From Chromohalobacter israelensis (GTDB lineage: Bacteria > Pseudomonadota > Gammaproteobacteria > Pseudomonadales > Halomonadaceae), in the NCBI GenBank assembly GCA_000761475.1, contig JQNW01000008.1, positions 148,211 through 212,210 of the forward strand: DNA of 64,000 bases. The letters are read 5' to 3'. Position numbers and translations under genes: made by a program. Below are positions 1 to 10,283 of the stretch, piece by piece. Numbering within the stretch: the stretch's first letter is position 1; each line of letters begins with the position of its first letter. The notes beneath the pieces are model-generated. The model saw only the letters and a list, made by a program, of their open reading frames with translations. It was not told the DNA's origin and searched no databases.

Positions 1-1973
1 GGGGCGATGTCGCTGATCATTCGGTCGGCGTCGCAGTCGAGGCTCTCCTGAAAAACCTGGGTGGTGATCAGCACCTGGCCTCGGCGTATAGAAGGCGTCG
101 ACGTCTTGCCGAAACGTTCGATCACATCGGACTCGATGCGGCGTCGGTCCACCATGGCAAAGCGGGCATGGAACAGCAGACAGCGCTCGGGATCGGAGTG
201 GATATCACGAATGGCCTGCCAGGCACGGATGGCATCATCGACCGTATTGCGCACCCAGACGATGCAGTCGCCCGCTTCGATCCCCCGCGACACCTCTGCG
301 ATCGCGTCTTCCTCTTGGGTCAGCCAGCCAATCTCGACTCGCCTCATCACCTCGGGGCGGGTTGCCAGTGGCGTCTCGCGATGAGCGCCCTGACCGCTAT
401 GTGTCAGCAGCGGATAGTCGGTACTGCTCAGTGCTGCCGACTCATACCCGAGTCCTTGCTGCCAGGCGTTGACGAGGGCCTGACGCATCGCAAAAGGTAG
501 CGTCGCGGTCAGCAGGATCGCGCATCCCCCCTGACGGGCGTGATGTGCAAGCAGTTGGTGCAGAAGTGTCTGCATGTAGTGGTCGAAGGCGTGCACCTCA
601 TCGACGATCAATACCTTGCGCGCCAGCCCCAGGAGCCGCAGCGACTGGTGCCGAAACGGCAAAAGCCCCATCAGTGCCTGATCGATTGTACCGACACCGA
701 CATCGGCCAACAGGGCCTTCTTGTTGGAGTCGGCGAGCCAGCGACTGCACTGCGTCGAGGCGCTGGCGTCGATGGCGGCGTAATCGTTGTCACCGGGCTG
801 AGCAGCCATGACGGCACGCTCGAAATCCTCGTTCAACTGGCGAGCGCCGTGCGCCAGCACGAAAGACGGACGCGATTCTGCACTGTAAAAGCGGTAATGG
901 AGATCCCCCAGGCGGGCATACATGGCGTTCGATGTCGCCATGGTCGGTAACGCGAAGTAGAGCCCTTCGCCATGTCCAGCGGCCAGGAGGCGTTGCGCCA
1001 GGATGCAGGCCGCTTCGGTCTTCCCCGCGCCAGTGACGTCTTCGAGGATGAACAGCTGCGGCCCCGCCTCGAGTGATATCGCCTCCGCCTTCTGCTGCAA
1101 TGGCGTCGGGGTAATGTCGGCGCTGAACCACTGCGCCAAACTCTCGTAGGGGACGGGATCGGGGGACGCGGCAAAGCCGGTGGCTTGCAGCACCGATTCG
1201 GCCTGGCCGAGCGCACGAGACCAGTATTCGGACAGTGACATCGCCCGCTCGCAATATGGAAAGTACTCGCGATGGGAGCCCAGCCAATCGCTCAATGTCG
1301 CCCAACCGGCGATGGTCCAGCTCAATGTCCTGAAAACGTCTAGCCACTCTTCGTCAAGCAGCAGTTCGACCGGCCAATGCGGTTCGACCACCTTGGCCCA
1401 GTCCGCGATGAAATCGCGTGCCGCCGTGACGTCATCGACCTGTGCATCGCTGCCGTAAAAGGCTTCGACGTTTAAACGACCGGTCACGACCGGCCGGCCG
1501 TGGTGACCGAAAAAAGGTGCCATCAGGCTAGCCATTGGCTCAAGCAGCTTTCTGGCAGGCGTTTGATCATCGGGCGGCCAGTGCAGCACGCCCTCGCGAC
1601 GCCATTGGCGCCACCAGGCATCCCACAGCAAGACACCCAGACGGTCATGCCGCTCCAGATAAGGCTTACCCAATGGCTTGGCCATACCCTCGAGTGTCAA
1701 CTTCAGCACTTCCTGAAAGGCACGCGAGAACTTGCCGAGATCATGCAAACCGAGCAGAAATACCAGCAGTCGCCGCAGCGGTTCCGTCTCGATGCCAAGC
1801 CGTAGCGCCAGCTGCTGCGTCAGTGGGCGCTCGGGGGCCAATAAATGCCAGCCGACGGCCGCGACATCAAGGCTGTGCCAAGCCAACAGGTGGCAGCTGT
1901 CTCCCGGCTGGCCCGGCATCGCCTTGCCCGCGTAGCGGTGATAAAAAGCAATCGCGTCATTTTCTGCCGACAT
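1..1973 (-). CDS. cas3: CRISPR-associated helicase/nuclease Cas3 (type I-E), 3' end outside the window
   Basis: Cas3 is recruited by Cascade to a matched target and degrades it with an HD nuclease and an SF2 helicase. The frame is open from the ATG at 1971-1973 to the window edge, giving 657 residues; the family is usually near 900, so the C-terminal part is missing. An N-terminal HD domain is visible (WHS near residue 33, GLHDLGKF with H77-D78, later a GHHG segment). Helicase motifs follow: TGAGKTE at 314-320, DEVH at 458-461, then LLTATLPF and TTQVFQESLDCD. An AAGGA ribosome site precedes the start. A small hairpin (2005-2021) lies between the gene and the CRISPR array. The remaining cas genes would be expected to the left. 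The motifs make the family certain; subtype I-E is inferred from the repeat. Confidence 0.95.
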   Translation of the reverse strand, partial: MSAENDAIAFYHRYAGKAMPGQPGDSCHLLAWHSLDVAAVGWHLLAPERPLTQQLALRLGIETEPLRRLLVFLLGLHDLGKFSRAFQEVLKLTLEGMAKPLGKPYLERHDRLGVLLWDAWWRQWRREGVLHWPPDDQTPARKLLEPMASLMAPFFGHHGRPVVTGRLNVEAFYGSDAQVDDVTAARDFIADWAKVVEPHWPVELLLDEEWLDVFRTLSWTIAGWATLSDWLGSHREYFPYCERAMSLSEYWSRALGQAESVLQATGFAASPDPVPYESLAQWFSADITPTPLQQKAEAISLEAGPQLFILEDVTGAGKTEAACILAQRLLAAGHGEGLYFALPTMATSNAMYARLGDLHYRFYSAESRPSFVLAHGARQLNEDFERAVMAAQPGDNDYAAIDASASTQCSRWLADSNKKALLADVGVGTIDQALMGLLPFRHQSLRLLGLARKVLIVDEVHAFDHYMQTLLHQLLAHHARQGGCAILLTATLPFAMRQALVNAWQQGLGYESAALSSTDYPLLTHSGQGAHRETPLATRPEVMRRVEIGWLTQEEDAIAEVSRGIEAGDCIVWVRNTVDDAIRAWQAIRDIHSDPERCLLFHARFAMVDRRRIESDVIERFGKTSTPSIRRGQVLITTQVFQESLDCDADRMISDIA

Positions 1974-2063
1974 ACTCAGTTCCTTCGATGGGGACCGGTA
2001 ACGAAACCCATTGATTGGGTTCGCACCGACCAGGCCGTCCTTTACTTGGAAGACCATAAAGCG

Positions 2064-4594
2064 AGATGAATCCCCGCGTCTGCGGGGAACGGTTGTCGTT
2101 ATGTGGTGGGCGCGGCCGGGTCGGCGGTTGATCCCCGCATCTGCGGGGAACGGACCGCCATTCTGATAGTTGCCGCGCTGATCGTCGGTTGATCCCCGCG
2201 CCTGCGGGGAACGGGCTCGGTAACGTCAAGATTCCCGCTATACGACCGGTTGATCCCCGCGCCTGCGGGGAACGGTAGCAAGCTCGCCCGTCCAGTAGTC
2301 GAGGCCGCGGTTGATCCCCGCGCCTGCGGGGAACGGCACATGGACCACTCTTTCGACCAGATACGCACCGGTTGATCCCCGCGCCTGCGGGGAACGGTCC
2401 ATCTGCCCGACGAGGCGGTTGTCCTCGAGCGGTTGATCCCCGCGCCTGCGGGGAACGGTTGACGGCCTGATCGGCGGGATCGGCAATATGCGGTTGATCC
2501 CCGCGCCTGCGGGGAACGGACTGATTCAGTGCCTCCTGTTTGCTAGCCATTCGGTTGATCCCCGCGCCTGCGGGGAACGGCCGCCGTAGGCAATGACTCG
2601 TCCGGCATCGATCGGTTGATCCCCGCGCCTGCGGGGAACGGCCGTATTCGGGGCAATCACTGGTCACGCCCAACGGTTGATCCCCGCGCCTGCGGGGAAC
2701 GGGCACAGATTCCACAGCCTCGGCAGTGCCGGGGCGGTTGATCCCCGCGCCTGCGGGGAACGGGGCCCAAGACAGGCGGCACCAGCGGGCGGATTCGGTT
2801 GATCCCCGCGCCTGCGGGGAACGGAACGGGGAGGCCTCACCGGCCTGGCGTGAGAACGGTTGATCCCCGCGCCTGCGGGGAACGGCGTTCCGATGCCCGC
2901 CCCGCAGCCCGGTGACACGGTTGATCCCCGCGCCTGCGGGGAACGGAGCTGCTGCACACCGCGTCGGGTCTGCGGAATCGGTTGATCCCCGCGCCTGCGG
3001 GGAACGGGCGTGCGTTCCGCCGTCTGAAGCTGGCGGGCGCGGTTGATCCCCGCGCCTGCGGGGAACGGGATGACGCCCTGTAGAGCGCGACCAGCCAGCT
3101 CGGTTGATCCCCGCGCCTGCGGGGAACGGTCCAGGGCGCTATTCTTATCCCAAAGCCTAAGCGGTTGATCCCCGCGCCTGCGGGGAACGGTGATGGCCCT
3201 AAGGGATTCACCCGAAACCAGCCGGTTGATCCCCGCGCCTGCGGGGAACGGGCCCGTATTCGAGAACAGTTCCATGGCGCGCCCGGTTGATCCCCGCGCC
3301 TGCGGGGAACGGGTTCATCTTCCGCTATCGAGCAGATTCAGGAGCGGTTGATCCCCGCGCCTGCGGGGAACGGGAATCCCTGCTCTGCATCGCCAACCTC
3401 GTGATCGGTTGATCCCCGCGCCTGCGGGGAACGGTCGTTATGTGGTGGTGTAGACGGTGATCATGGCGGTTGATCCCCGCGCCTGCGGGGAACGGATTAA
3501 GACCCGAGTGGCTGGCAAATAATTGCACGGTTGATCCCCGCGCCTGCGGGGAACGGTTACTCTCCGGCGTCCAGTCGTCGGTGCTAACCGGTTGATCCCC
3601 GCGCCTGCGGGGAACGGGGCACCATCACGGTGCAGCTCAAAAACGGCGACGGTTGATCCCCGCGCCTGCGGGGAACGGCGGATCAAGAATGCAGGCCCCG
3701 ATTACGCTGGCGGTTGATCCCCGCGCCTGCGGGGAACGGTGGGGCGATTACCACTCTTCCAACGACTGATGCGGTTGATCCCCGCGCCTGCGGGGAACGG
3801 GGCTACGAATGTCGCTCCACCGAGTTCGACACCGGTTGATCCCCGCGCCTGCGGGGAACGGGGTGGCCAGGCGTTCGCGGAATTGATTGAGTGCGGTTGA
3901 TCCCCGCGCCTGCGGGGAACGGTGATAGCGCCACGCCCTTGATTGATGAAGAGTCGGTTGATCCCCGCGCCTGCGGGGAACGGCAGGGGGCTCACGCTGT
4001 TGCCGCAGAATTTCACGGTTGATCCCCGCGCCTGCGGGGAACGGTTACCCATTGACCAGGACTTCGATAATCTGGTCGGTTGATCCCCGCGCCTGCGGGG
4101 AACGGACCAACATGGAGACGCTGCCCAACCCGCAGGACGGTTGATCCCCGCGCCTGCGGGGAACGGGTCAACCTAGTCAATCAGCCTGAGGCAAATGGCG
4201 GTTGATCCCCGCGCCTGCGGGGAACGGAACGTCATCTTCGGCCACAAGAAGGCGCTCACCGGTTGATCCCCGCGCCTGCGGGGAACGGACCGATTTCGGG
4301 GCCGAATTTTGGATGTTGTGCGGTTGATCCCCGCGCCTGCGGGGAACGGGTACTCGTCCATGGCGATCGCGTTGAGCTCGGCGGTTGATCCCCGCGCCTG
4401 CGGGGAACGGGCGCTCAAGCCGAGCCACATGTACCCCGACGCCGGTTGATCCCCGCGCCTGCGGGGAACGGGCCTGGAACTGCAATCAGCAGCGTGGCCA
4501 CGTCGGTTGATCCCCGCGCCTGCGGGGAACGGCTGTTCGATGACGACGATGATGACGATCGTCGCCGGTTGATCCCCGCGCCTGCGGGGAACGG
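2064..4594 (-). CRISPR. Type I-E CRISPR array, 42 repeats and 41 spacers
   Basis: Repeats of 29 bp recur every 61 bp (spacers 32 bp). The core ATCCCCGCGCCTGCGGGGA is palindromic and is flanked by CGGTTG and ACGG on the plus strand. Read on the minus strand the repeat has the TTCCCCGC...GCGGGGAT...ACCG form of E. coli I-E repeats, so crRNA is expected from the minus strand. The two leftmost repeats are degenerate (2064-2092 starts AGATGA and has GCGTCTGC; 2125-2153 has GCATCTGC), as expected at the leader-distal end. All spacers I measured are 32 bp except the rightmost (4533-4565), which is 33 bp. The many apparent proteins with recurring PRRRGDQP or FPAGAGINR motifs across this span are translations of the repeat, not genes. 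Confidence 0.98.
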
Positions 4595-4711
4595 TCTAAT
4601 CATAGACGCTTGTTTCTAAAGGACAAAATCGGCCGACATCTTTCCACCAGTGATGTCGCCTATTTTTTGATCAGCGCAATTTGTTAAAGAACCAAATAAA
4701 TCAAATAGTTG
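4595..4711 (-). promoter_or_regulatory. CRISPR leader (inferred)
   Basis: This AT-rich stretch adjoins the newest-looking end of the array. On the minus strand it ends TGATTAGA directly before the first repeat, like the TTTAGA end of the E. coli I-E leader. It contains TTCTTTAACA, an inverted repeat (CGACATC at 4634-4640, GATGTCG at 4652-4658) and, at 4699-4711, an exact match to the IHF consensus WATCAANNNNTTR. That IHF match lies about 105 bp from the first repeat, farther than in E. coli, so its role in spacer integration is uncertain. The rest of the gap to 4873 shows no convincing gene. Confidence 0.75.
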
Positions 4712-4873
4712 GCGAAGAGCCGCAAAGAGCGCACCAACGCCGTTTGCAGTGCATCTCGGCTGACTCATTCGCTGACGGATAAAGCCTCTTGCCTGACTAT
4801 GACATTACCATTCTCTGAAGAAGGCTGCTTGCAGGCGATTCTCGGCATTGGGTATTGCTCGCCCCTCCCACGC

Positions 4874-4903
4874 AAAAACCCCCGGCCGCATCGCGACCGG
4901 GGG
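4874..4903 (-). terminator. Rho-independent terminator of the BCCT gene
   Basis: On the minus strand a CCCCCGG...CCGGGGG hairpin is followed by TTTTTG, about 55 bp beyond the stop codon of the BCCT transporter gene. Confidence 0.85.
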
Positions 4904-4958
4904 CTCAAGCTTCTCAAGAAGGCCGGCCGCCTGACGGTGGCGGCTGGCCGAGCACGCC

Positions 4959-7019
4959 TTATGAAGGCGGCTGTTCCGGGCTGTCGGGCATGTTGATGTT
5001 GCCCGGCTCTATCCGGTTGAGGTGCAGGAACTGCATGTGCAGTTCGTACTGGTCGAGAATGTCGCCGATCACCTGATCGCGGGTGTAGCCCATCAGGTCA
5101 TAACCCTGGCTACCCTCGAGCAGGTAGACCTCCAGCCGGTAGTAGCGCGAGTCGGCATGCGGGGCATGCATCGCGAACCCGGGCGTCGTGAAGCCCTGAC
5201 TCCAGACCTGGTAGGTGAAGTTCTGCTCGTCCTCGAAATCGACGTTGAGCGACAGGTAGTCGTCGCCGTTCTGCACGCCTTGATTGATCTCGACGGACAC
5301 GCCTTGCTCCTGCAGCGAGTCGCGCACGGCTTCCATGGCGGGCTTGCAGGTTTCCTCCATGAAGCGCCGTGCCTGCTTCTTGCCGGGGAAGCTCATGGCA
5401 CGACGAAGGCGCTGCTGCCAGTTGCGCGAGTCGCGCTCGCCGCCACCGGTACGACCGGAAAGCTGGCCGGCCAGGCTCAGGCGCCGGCTGTCTTCCTTGA
5501 AGGCCTCGAGCTTCAGTGCCTTGAGCAGCCCCGCCATCATGAAGAACAGCACGATCGAGAATGGCAGTCCGGTGATCACCACCGCGCTCTGCAAGGTGGT
5601 CAGCCCCCCGGCGAGCAGCAGCGACAGGGTCAGGATGCCGATCACCGCCGACCACAGAATACGCATCCAGACCGGCGCATCGCTGTTGACGTTCTTGAGC
5701 TTCGAGGTGAAGTTCGAGAGGACCAGCGCCCCGGAATCCCCTGAGGTGATGAAGAACACGATCGCCAGGATGCTCACCGCTGCGGTGGTCAGGAGCGGCA
5801 TCGGGTACGATTCGAGGAACAGATAGATCCCCGCCGGCGGATTGTTCATCACCTGCTCGCCGAACTCGCTGGCGCCGTTCATCGCCATGTCGATGGCACT
5901 GTTACCCAGCAGCGACATCCACAGGAACATGAAGATGATCGGCAGCGTCATGGTGCCGAGCACGAAGGTGCGGATGGTACGGCCACGCGAGATACGCGCC
6001 AGGAACAGCCCGACGAACGGACCCCAGGCAATCCACCAAGCCCAGAAGAACAGCGTCCAGCCGTTCAGCCAGCCGGTCGGCCGGTCGAAGGCATAGGTAT
6101 TGAACGACAGGCTGATGAAGTTGGTCAGGTAGTCGCCGATGTTCATCACCAGCGCATTGAGCAGGAAGATCGTCTTGCCGGCGAACAGCACGAACAGCAG
6201 CAGCAATACCGCGAGCAGGATGTTGAACTCGGAAAGGCGGCGGATGCCACGCTCCACCCCGGTCACCGCGGAGATGGTCGCGAACAGCACAATGCCCAAT
6301 ACCAGCACCACCTGGGTCCAGGTGCCTTTTGGGATGCCGAACATATAGTCCAGCCCGAAGTTGAGCTGGATGACCCCGATCCCAAGGCTAGCCGCGATGC
6401 CGAATACCGTCCCCATCACGGCGGCGGTATCGACTACGTGGCCGATCATGCCGTAGATCCGGTCGCCGAAGATCGGATAGAGCGCGCTACGGATGGTCAG
6501 CGGCAGGTTGTGCCGGTAGCTGAAGAAGGCTAGTGACATGCCTACCAGGGTGTAGATACCCCAGCCGGAAAGCCCCCAGTGCAGGAAGGTCAGCTCCATC
6601 GCGTGGCGTGCCGCGGCGACTTGATCATCGGGCGCGTTGGGCGCGTTATAGAACTGCGTCAGCGGCTCGGCCAGCGCGAAGAAAATCACGCCGATGCCGA
6701 TCCCCGCGGAGAACAGCATCGCTGACCACGAGAAGATATTGAAGTCCGGTCGTGAGTGTTCAGGCCCTAGGCGGATATTGCCATAGCGTGACAACCCCAG
6801 ATAAATCACGAAGACCAGGTAGATCACCACCGTCAAGAAGTAGTACCAGCCGAAGGTGTTGGAGATCCAGCCAAGGATGGCATTGATGATGGTATTGGCC
6901 TGGTCGGTGGCGACCATGGCCCACAGCGAGAAGGCGACGATGCCGATCACCGAGCTGTAGAACACCGGCCCATTGAGGCGATCGCGTGTCGGCGCCTCGT
7001 TATTGGATTGTGTCGTCAT
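4959..7019 (-). CDS. betT: BCCT-family choline/betaine transporter, BetT-like
   Basis: This is a secondary carrier of the betaine/choline/carnitine family, importing quaternary-ammonium osmolytes across the inner membrane with Na+ or H+. The protein has 686 aa. Twelve or so hydrophobic segments occupy about residues 20-510, including the glycine-rich FSAGIGIGVIFFALAEP segment and the family signature WAWWIAWGPFVGLFLAR. A hydrophilic tail of roughly 150 residues follows, as in E. coli BetT (677 aa), where the tail senses osmolarity; this argues for BetT rather than a short BetP/OpuD form. The start is preceded by AGGAACTCC. It is monocistronic, with no betIBA genes in view. Choline as substrate is inferred; glycine betaine or ectoine cannot be excluded. 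Confidence 0.9.
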   Translation of the reverse strand: MTTQSNNEAPTRDRLNGPVFYSSVIGIVAFSLWAMVATDQANTIINAILGWISNTFGWYYFLTVVIYLVFVIYLGLSRYGNIRLGPEHSRPDFNIFSWSAMLFSAGIGIGVIFFALAEPLTQFYNAPNAPDDQVAAARHAMELTFLHWGLSGWGIYTLVGMSLAFFSYRHNLPLTIRSALYPIFGDRIYGMIGHVVDTAAVMGTVFGIAASLGIGVIQLNFGLDYMFGIPKGTWTQVVLVLGIVLFATISAVTGVERGIRRLSEFNILLAVLLLLFVLFAGKTIFLLNALVMNIGDYLTNFISLSFNTYAFDRPTGWLNGWTLFFWAWWIAWGPFVGLFLARISRGRTIRTFVLGTMTLPIIFMFLWMSLLGNSAIDMAMNGASEFGEQVMNNPPAGIYLFLESYPMPLLTTAAVSILAIVFFITSGDSGALVLSNFTSKLKNVNSDAPVWMRILWSAVIGILTLSLLLAGGLTTLQSAVVITGLPFSIVLFFMMAGLLKALKLEAFKEDSRRLSLAGQLSGRTGGGERDSRNWQQRLRRAMSFPGKKQARRFMEETCKPAMEAVRDSLQEQGVSVEINQGVQNGDDYLSLNVDFEDEQNFTYQVWSQGFTTPGFAMHAPHADSRYYRLEVYLLEGSQGYDLMGYTRDQVIGDILDQYELHMQFLHLNRIEPGNINMPDSPEQPPS

Positions 7020-7326
7020 AGGAGTTCCTGATGTGGTTCAGGCAAGGTTTGCGTTCACGGAAGCCGGCACACGAGCGTTTCGCGGCGCTCGTCACGGCGC
7101 AGTTACTAGCTTAGAGACAATAAGGAAAAACACCGCTTATCGATCAAGGCGTCGCAAGAAAACAATTATTTATAGAATAGTCAAGCCTCGTCACGATCGG
7201 TGGCCACTGCGTACCGGCCCGGCGCTTGCGTGCACAAGCGCTTTTTCGCCCTTCCCCACGACTCGCCGAAAACGTTATCCTATTGCGCTTTTCGAAGGTG
7301 ACGGCAAAACGCTTGGCAAAAGTTTT

Positions 7327-7339
7327 GTTACGTTATAAC
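7327..7339. promoter_or_regulatory. Candidate Zur box of the znu operon
   Basis: GTTACGTTATAAC differs from the core of the E. coli Zur site (GTTATANTATAAC) at two positions and lies 26 bp before the first ORF of the zinc-uptake operon. A nearly identical site (41851-41863) precedes zinT. The 7020-7365 gap also holds the divergent BCCT promoter region, an AT-rich block around 7110-7190 in which I could not assign -35/-10 boxes. Confidence 0.75.
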
Positions 7340-7365
7340 CTTCTGCATGGTACCGAGGAGTCGTC

Positions 7366-7506
7366 ATGTCACACCGTCACCGTCCGGATGGGCCTTGCCA
7401 CTTTTCCCTGATGTCGATGGGCGCCGGGCGTCGCGTGCTCTTGGCACTGTTGCCGCTGGGGCTGCTTTGGCTGGCCGTGGCGTGGGCGATGGGAGCCTTT
7501 GCATGA
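7366..7506 (+). CDS. Small His-containing membrane protein ahead of znuC
   Basis: This 46-codon ORF starts with ATG at 7366 after a well-placed GAGGAG and ends in a TGA that overlaps the znuC start as ATGA (7503-7506), so the two are probably translationally coupled. The product has a short N-terminal segment with several His and one Cys (MSHRHRPDGPCHF), a double Arg, and then one strongly hydrophobic helix (about residues 24-46, LLALLPLGLLWLAVAW). It is the first gene after the candidate Zur box, so it is predicted to be induced by zinc starvation. I do not recognise the family. It could be an accessory membrane peptide of the ZnuBC transporter or a leader ORF that only couples translation. 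Confidence 0.6.
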   Translation: MSHRHRPDGPCHFSLMSMGAGRRVLLALLPLGLLWLAVAWAMGAFA

Positions 7507-8252
7507 GCCGCTTGACGCTCGACAAGCTGACCCTCGCCCAGGGCGGGCGCACGGTATTGGAGGACGTCAGCGGGACGTTCGAGGATGGCGCGATCACCGC
7601 GCTGGTCGGCGCCAACGGGGCCGGCAAGAGCACCTTGATTCAGGCGATCATGGGGTTGCTGTCGCCGCTTTCCGGCCAGGTGCATTGTTCCATGCCCAAG
7701 GAACGCCGCGCGTGGTTGCCGCAACAGCTAGCGCTGGACCTGACCTTTCCGATGAGCGTCGAGGAGCTGATGCTGACCGGACGCTGGCCCACCCACGGCA
7801 CTTTCAAGCGCTATGGCCCGGACGACTATCGCCACATGCACGGCGTGATGCAGCGCCTGGGGCTGAGCGGCCTGGCACACCGCCCGCTCGGCGAGCTTTC
7901 CGGCGGCCAGCGTCAGCGAGCCCTGCTCGGTCGCACGCTGATGCAGGAAGCGGAGCTCTTGCTGCTCGATGAGCCGTTCGCCAACGTCGATACCCATACC
8001 GTGGAGATTCTCTGCGACACCCTGCGCGACATCGCCAACCAGGGTGCCACGGTCATCGTGGTCCTGCATGACATGGAGCAGCTGGCGCGCCTGGCGGATT
8101 GCGTGCTGCTGCTGGCGGGCGGTCACGCCCAATGGGTCGAACCGGAAACGCTGCTCGAACGGCATCATGCCCCCGCGCGCCGCCATGCGCATACCCAGGC
8201 GCCCTTCATTTCCCTGAACCTGCCGGACGTACCGCCATGCTCGACCTATTGA
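7503..8252 (+). CDS. znuC: Zinc ABC transporter ATP-binding protein ZnuC
   Basis: This is the ATPase of the high-affinity zinc importer; it drives transport through the ZnuB pore of zinc delivered by periplasmic ZnuA. The start at 7503 was chosen because it overlaps the preceding small ORF and gives the usual length (249 aa); the longer frame from 7347 runs through the promoter. Visible motifs are Walker A GANGAGKST (about 36-44), the ABC signature LSGGQRQR, Walker B LLLLDEPF and a switch histidine in VVLHD. The C-terminal tail is His-rich (HHAPARRHAHTQ), a common ZnuC trait. It overlaps znuB by 16 bp. Confidence 0.95.
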   Translation: MSRLTLDKLTLAQGGRTVLEDVSGTFEDGAITALVGANGAGKSTLIQAIMGLLSPLSGQVHCSMPKERRAWLPQQLALDLTFPMSVEELMLTGRWPTHGTFKRYGPDDYRHMHGVMQRLGLSGLAHRPLGELSGGQRQRALLGRTLMQEAELLLLDEPFANVDTHTVEILCDTLRDIANQGATVIVVLHDMEQLARLADCVLLLAGGHAQWVEPETLLERHHAPARRHAHTQAPFISLNLPDVPPCSTY

Positions 8253-9151
8253 CCACGCTGAATGCATGGCTCATCGCCCCGCTGACCGATTACGCCTTCA
8301 TGCGCCGCGCGCTGGTGGGCGGCCTGGCGCTGTCGCTGGCCGCGCCGCCGTTGGGCGTGTTCCTGATGCTGCGCGGCATGAGCCTGGTCGGCGATGCCAT
8401 GGCTCACGCGGTGCTGCCGGGCGTGGCGCTGGGCTTCGTGCTGGCGGGCTTCTCGCTGCCGGCAATGAGCCTAGGCGGCCTGGTGGCCGGGCTGCTGGTG
8501 GCCGGTCTGGCGGGCAGCGTGTCGCGCATGACCGGTCACCGAGAAGATTCGGCCATGGCCAGTTTCTATCTGATCTCCCTGGCGCTGGGGGTGATGCTGG
8601 TCTCGCTGCGCGGCAGCAGCGTCGATCTCACCCATGTCCTGTTCGGCTCGATTCTCGCCATCGACGATACCGCCCTGTGGCTGATCGCCTCGGTGACCAG
8701 CGCCACCCTGCTGGTGCTGGCGCTGATCTTTCGCGTGCTGGTGGTGGAATGCCTGGACCCGCTCTTTCTGCGCGGCCAGGGGATTCGCGGCGGCCTGGTG
8801 CATGGCACCTTCCTGGGGCTGATGGTACTCAACCTCACCGCCGGCTTTCAGACCCTGGGCACGCTGATGGCGGTGGGCCTGATGATGCTGCCCGCCACCG
8901 CCGCGCGTTTCTGGTCGCAGCGGCTCGAAGGCCTGATCGGACTGGCGATCGTCATCGCCATGCTGTCGAGCGCCGGGGGCTTGCTGCTGTCTTACCACCT
9001 CGGCCTGCCTTCCGGCCCGTGCATCATCCTGATCGCTGGCACCATCTATCTCGTCTCTGCGCTCTGCGGCCGCCATGGCAGTCTGCTGGCACGTCTGCGC
9101 CGTCGCGCCGCGCCGCTGGAAAAGAACGAAGACACCTGCACGTCGTCATGA
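8237..9151 (+). CDS. znuB: Zinc ABC transporter permease ZnuB
   Basis: This is the membrane subunit of the zinc importer, 304 aa from the ATG at 8237, of the ABC-3 (Mn/Zn) permease family. It contains about eight hydrophobic segments, with the family-typical SLVGDAMAHAVLPGVALGF near residues 50-70 and TLGTLMAVGLMMLPATAARF in the second half. The frame extends upstream to 8099, but that part lies inside znuC, so the overlapping ATG is preferred. The end is polar (EKNEDTCTSS). It sits between znuC and znuA. Confidence 0.95.
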   Translation: MLDLLTTLNAWLIAPLTDYAFMRRALVGGLALSLAAPPLGVFLMLRGMSLVGDAMAHAVLPGVALGFVLAGFSLPAMSLGGLVAGLLVAGLAGSVSRMTGHREDSAMASFYLISLALGVMLVSLRGSSVDLTHVLFGSILAIDDTALWLIASVTSATLLVLALIFRVLVVECLDPLFLRGQGIRGGLVHGTFLGLMVLNLTAGFQTLGTLMAVGLMMLPATAARFWSQRLEGLIGLAIVIAMLSSAGGLLLSYHLGLPSGPCIILIAGTIYLVSALCGRHGSLLARLRRRAAPLEKNEDTCTSS

Positions 9152-9200
9152 ACGCTTCATGGGCCTGACCGGCCTCGTCCATCGATAAGAGGAAGTTCGC

Positions 9201-10208
<1,008 letters not shown>

Positions 10209-10230
10209 GCGCCATCAGCAAGCGCCATCG

Positions 10231-10260
10231 AAAAGGGCGGTGCCGTGGCACCGCCCTTTT
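10231..10260. terminator. Bidirectional terminator between znuA and the betaine-binding gene
   Basis: AAAAGGGCGGTGCC and its exact complement flank a two-base loop, giving a 14-bp stem with T-runs on both strands. It serves the two convergent genes. Confidence 0.92.
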
Positions 10261-10283
10261 GCGTTGGCTCCGCGGGGAGCAGC

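Noticed and set aside
2099..4603. Several minus-strand ORFs of 60-250 codons with recurring PRRRGDQP, FPAGAGINR and SPQARGST motifs
   Set aside because: They are three-frame translations of the CRISPR repeat; the 61-bp period produces the pattern.
4709..5076. Plus-strand ORFs between the leader and the BCCT gene
   Set aside because: They cross the terminator hairpin and the antisense end of the transporter gene, and have no ribosome site or family.
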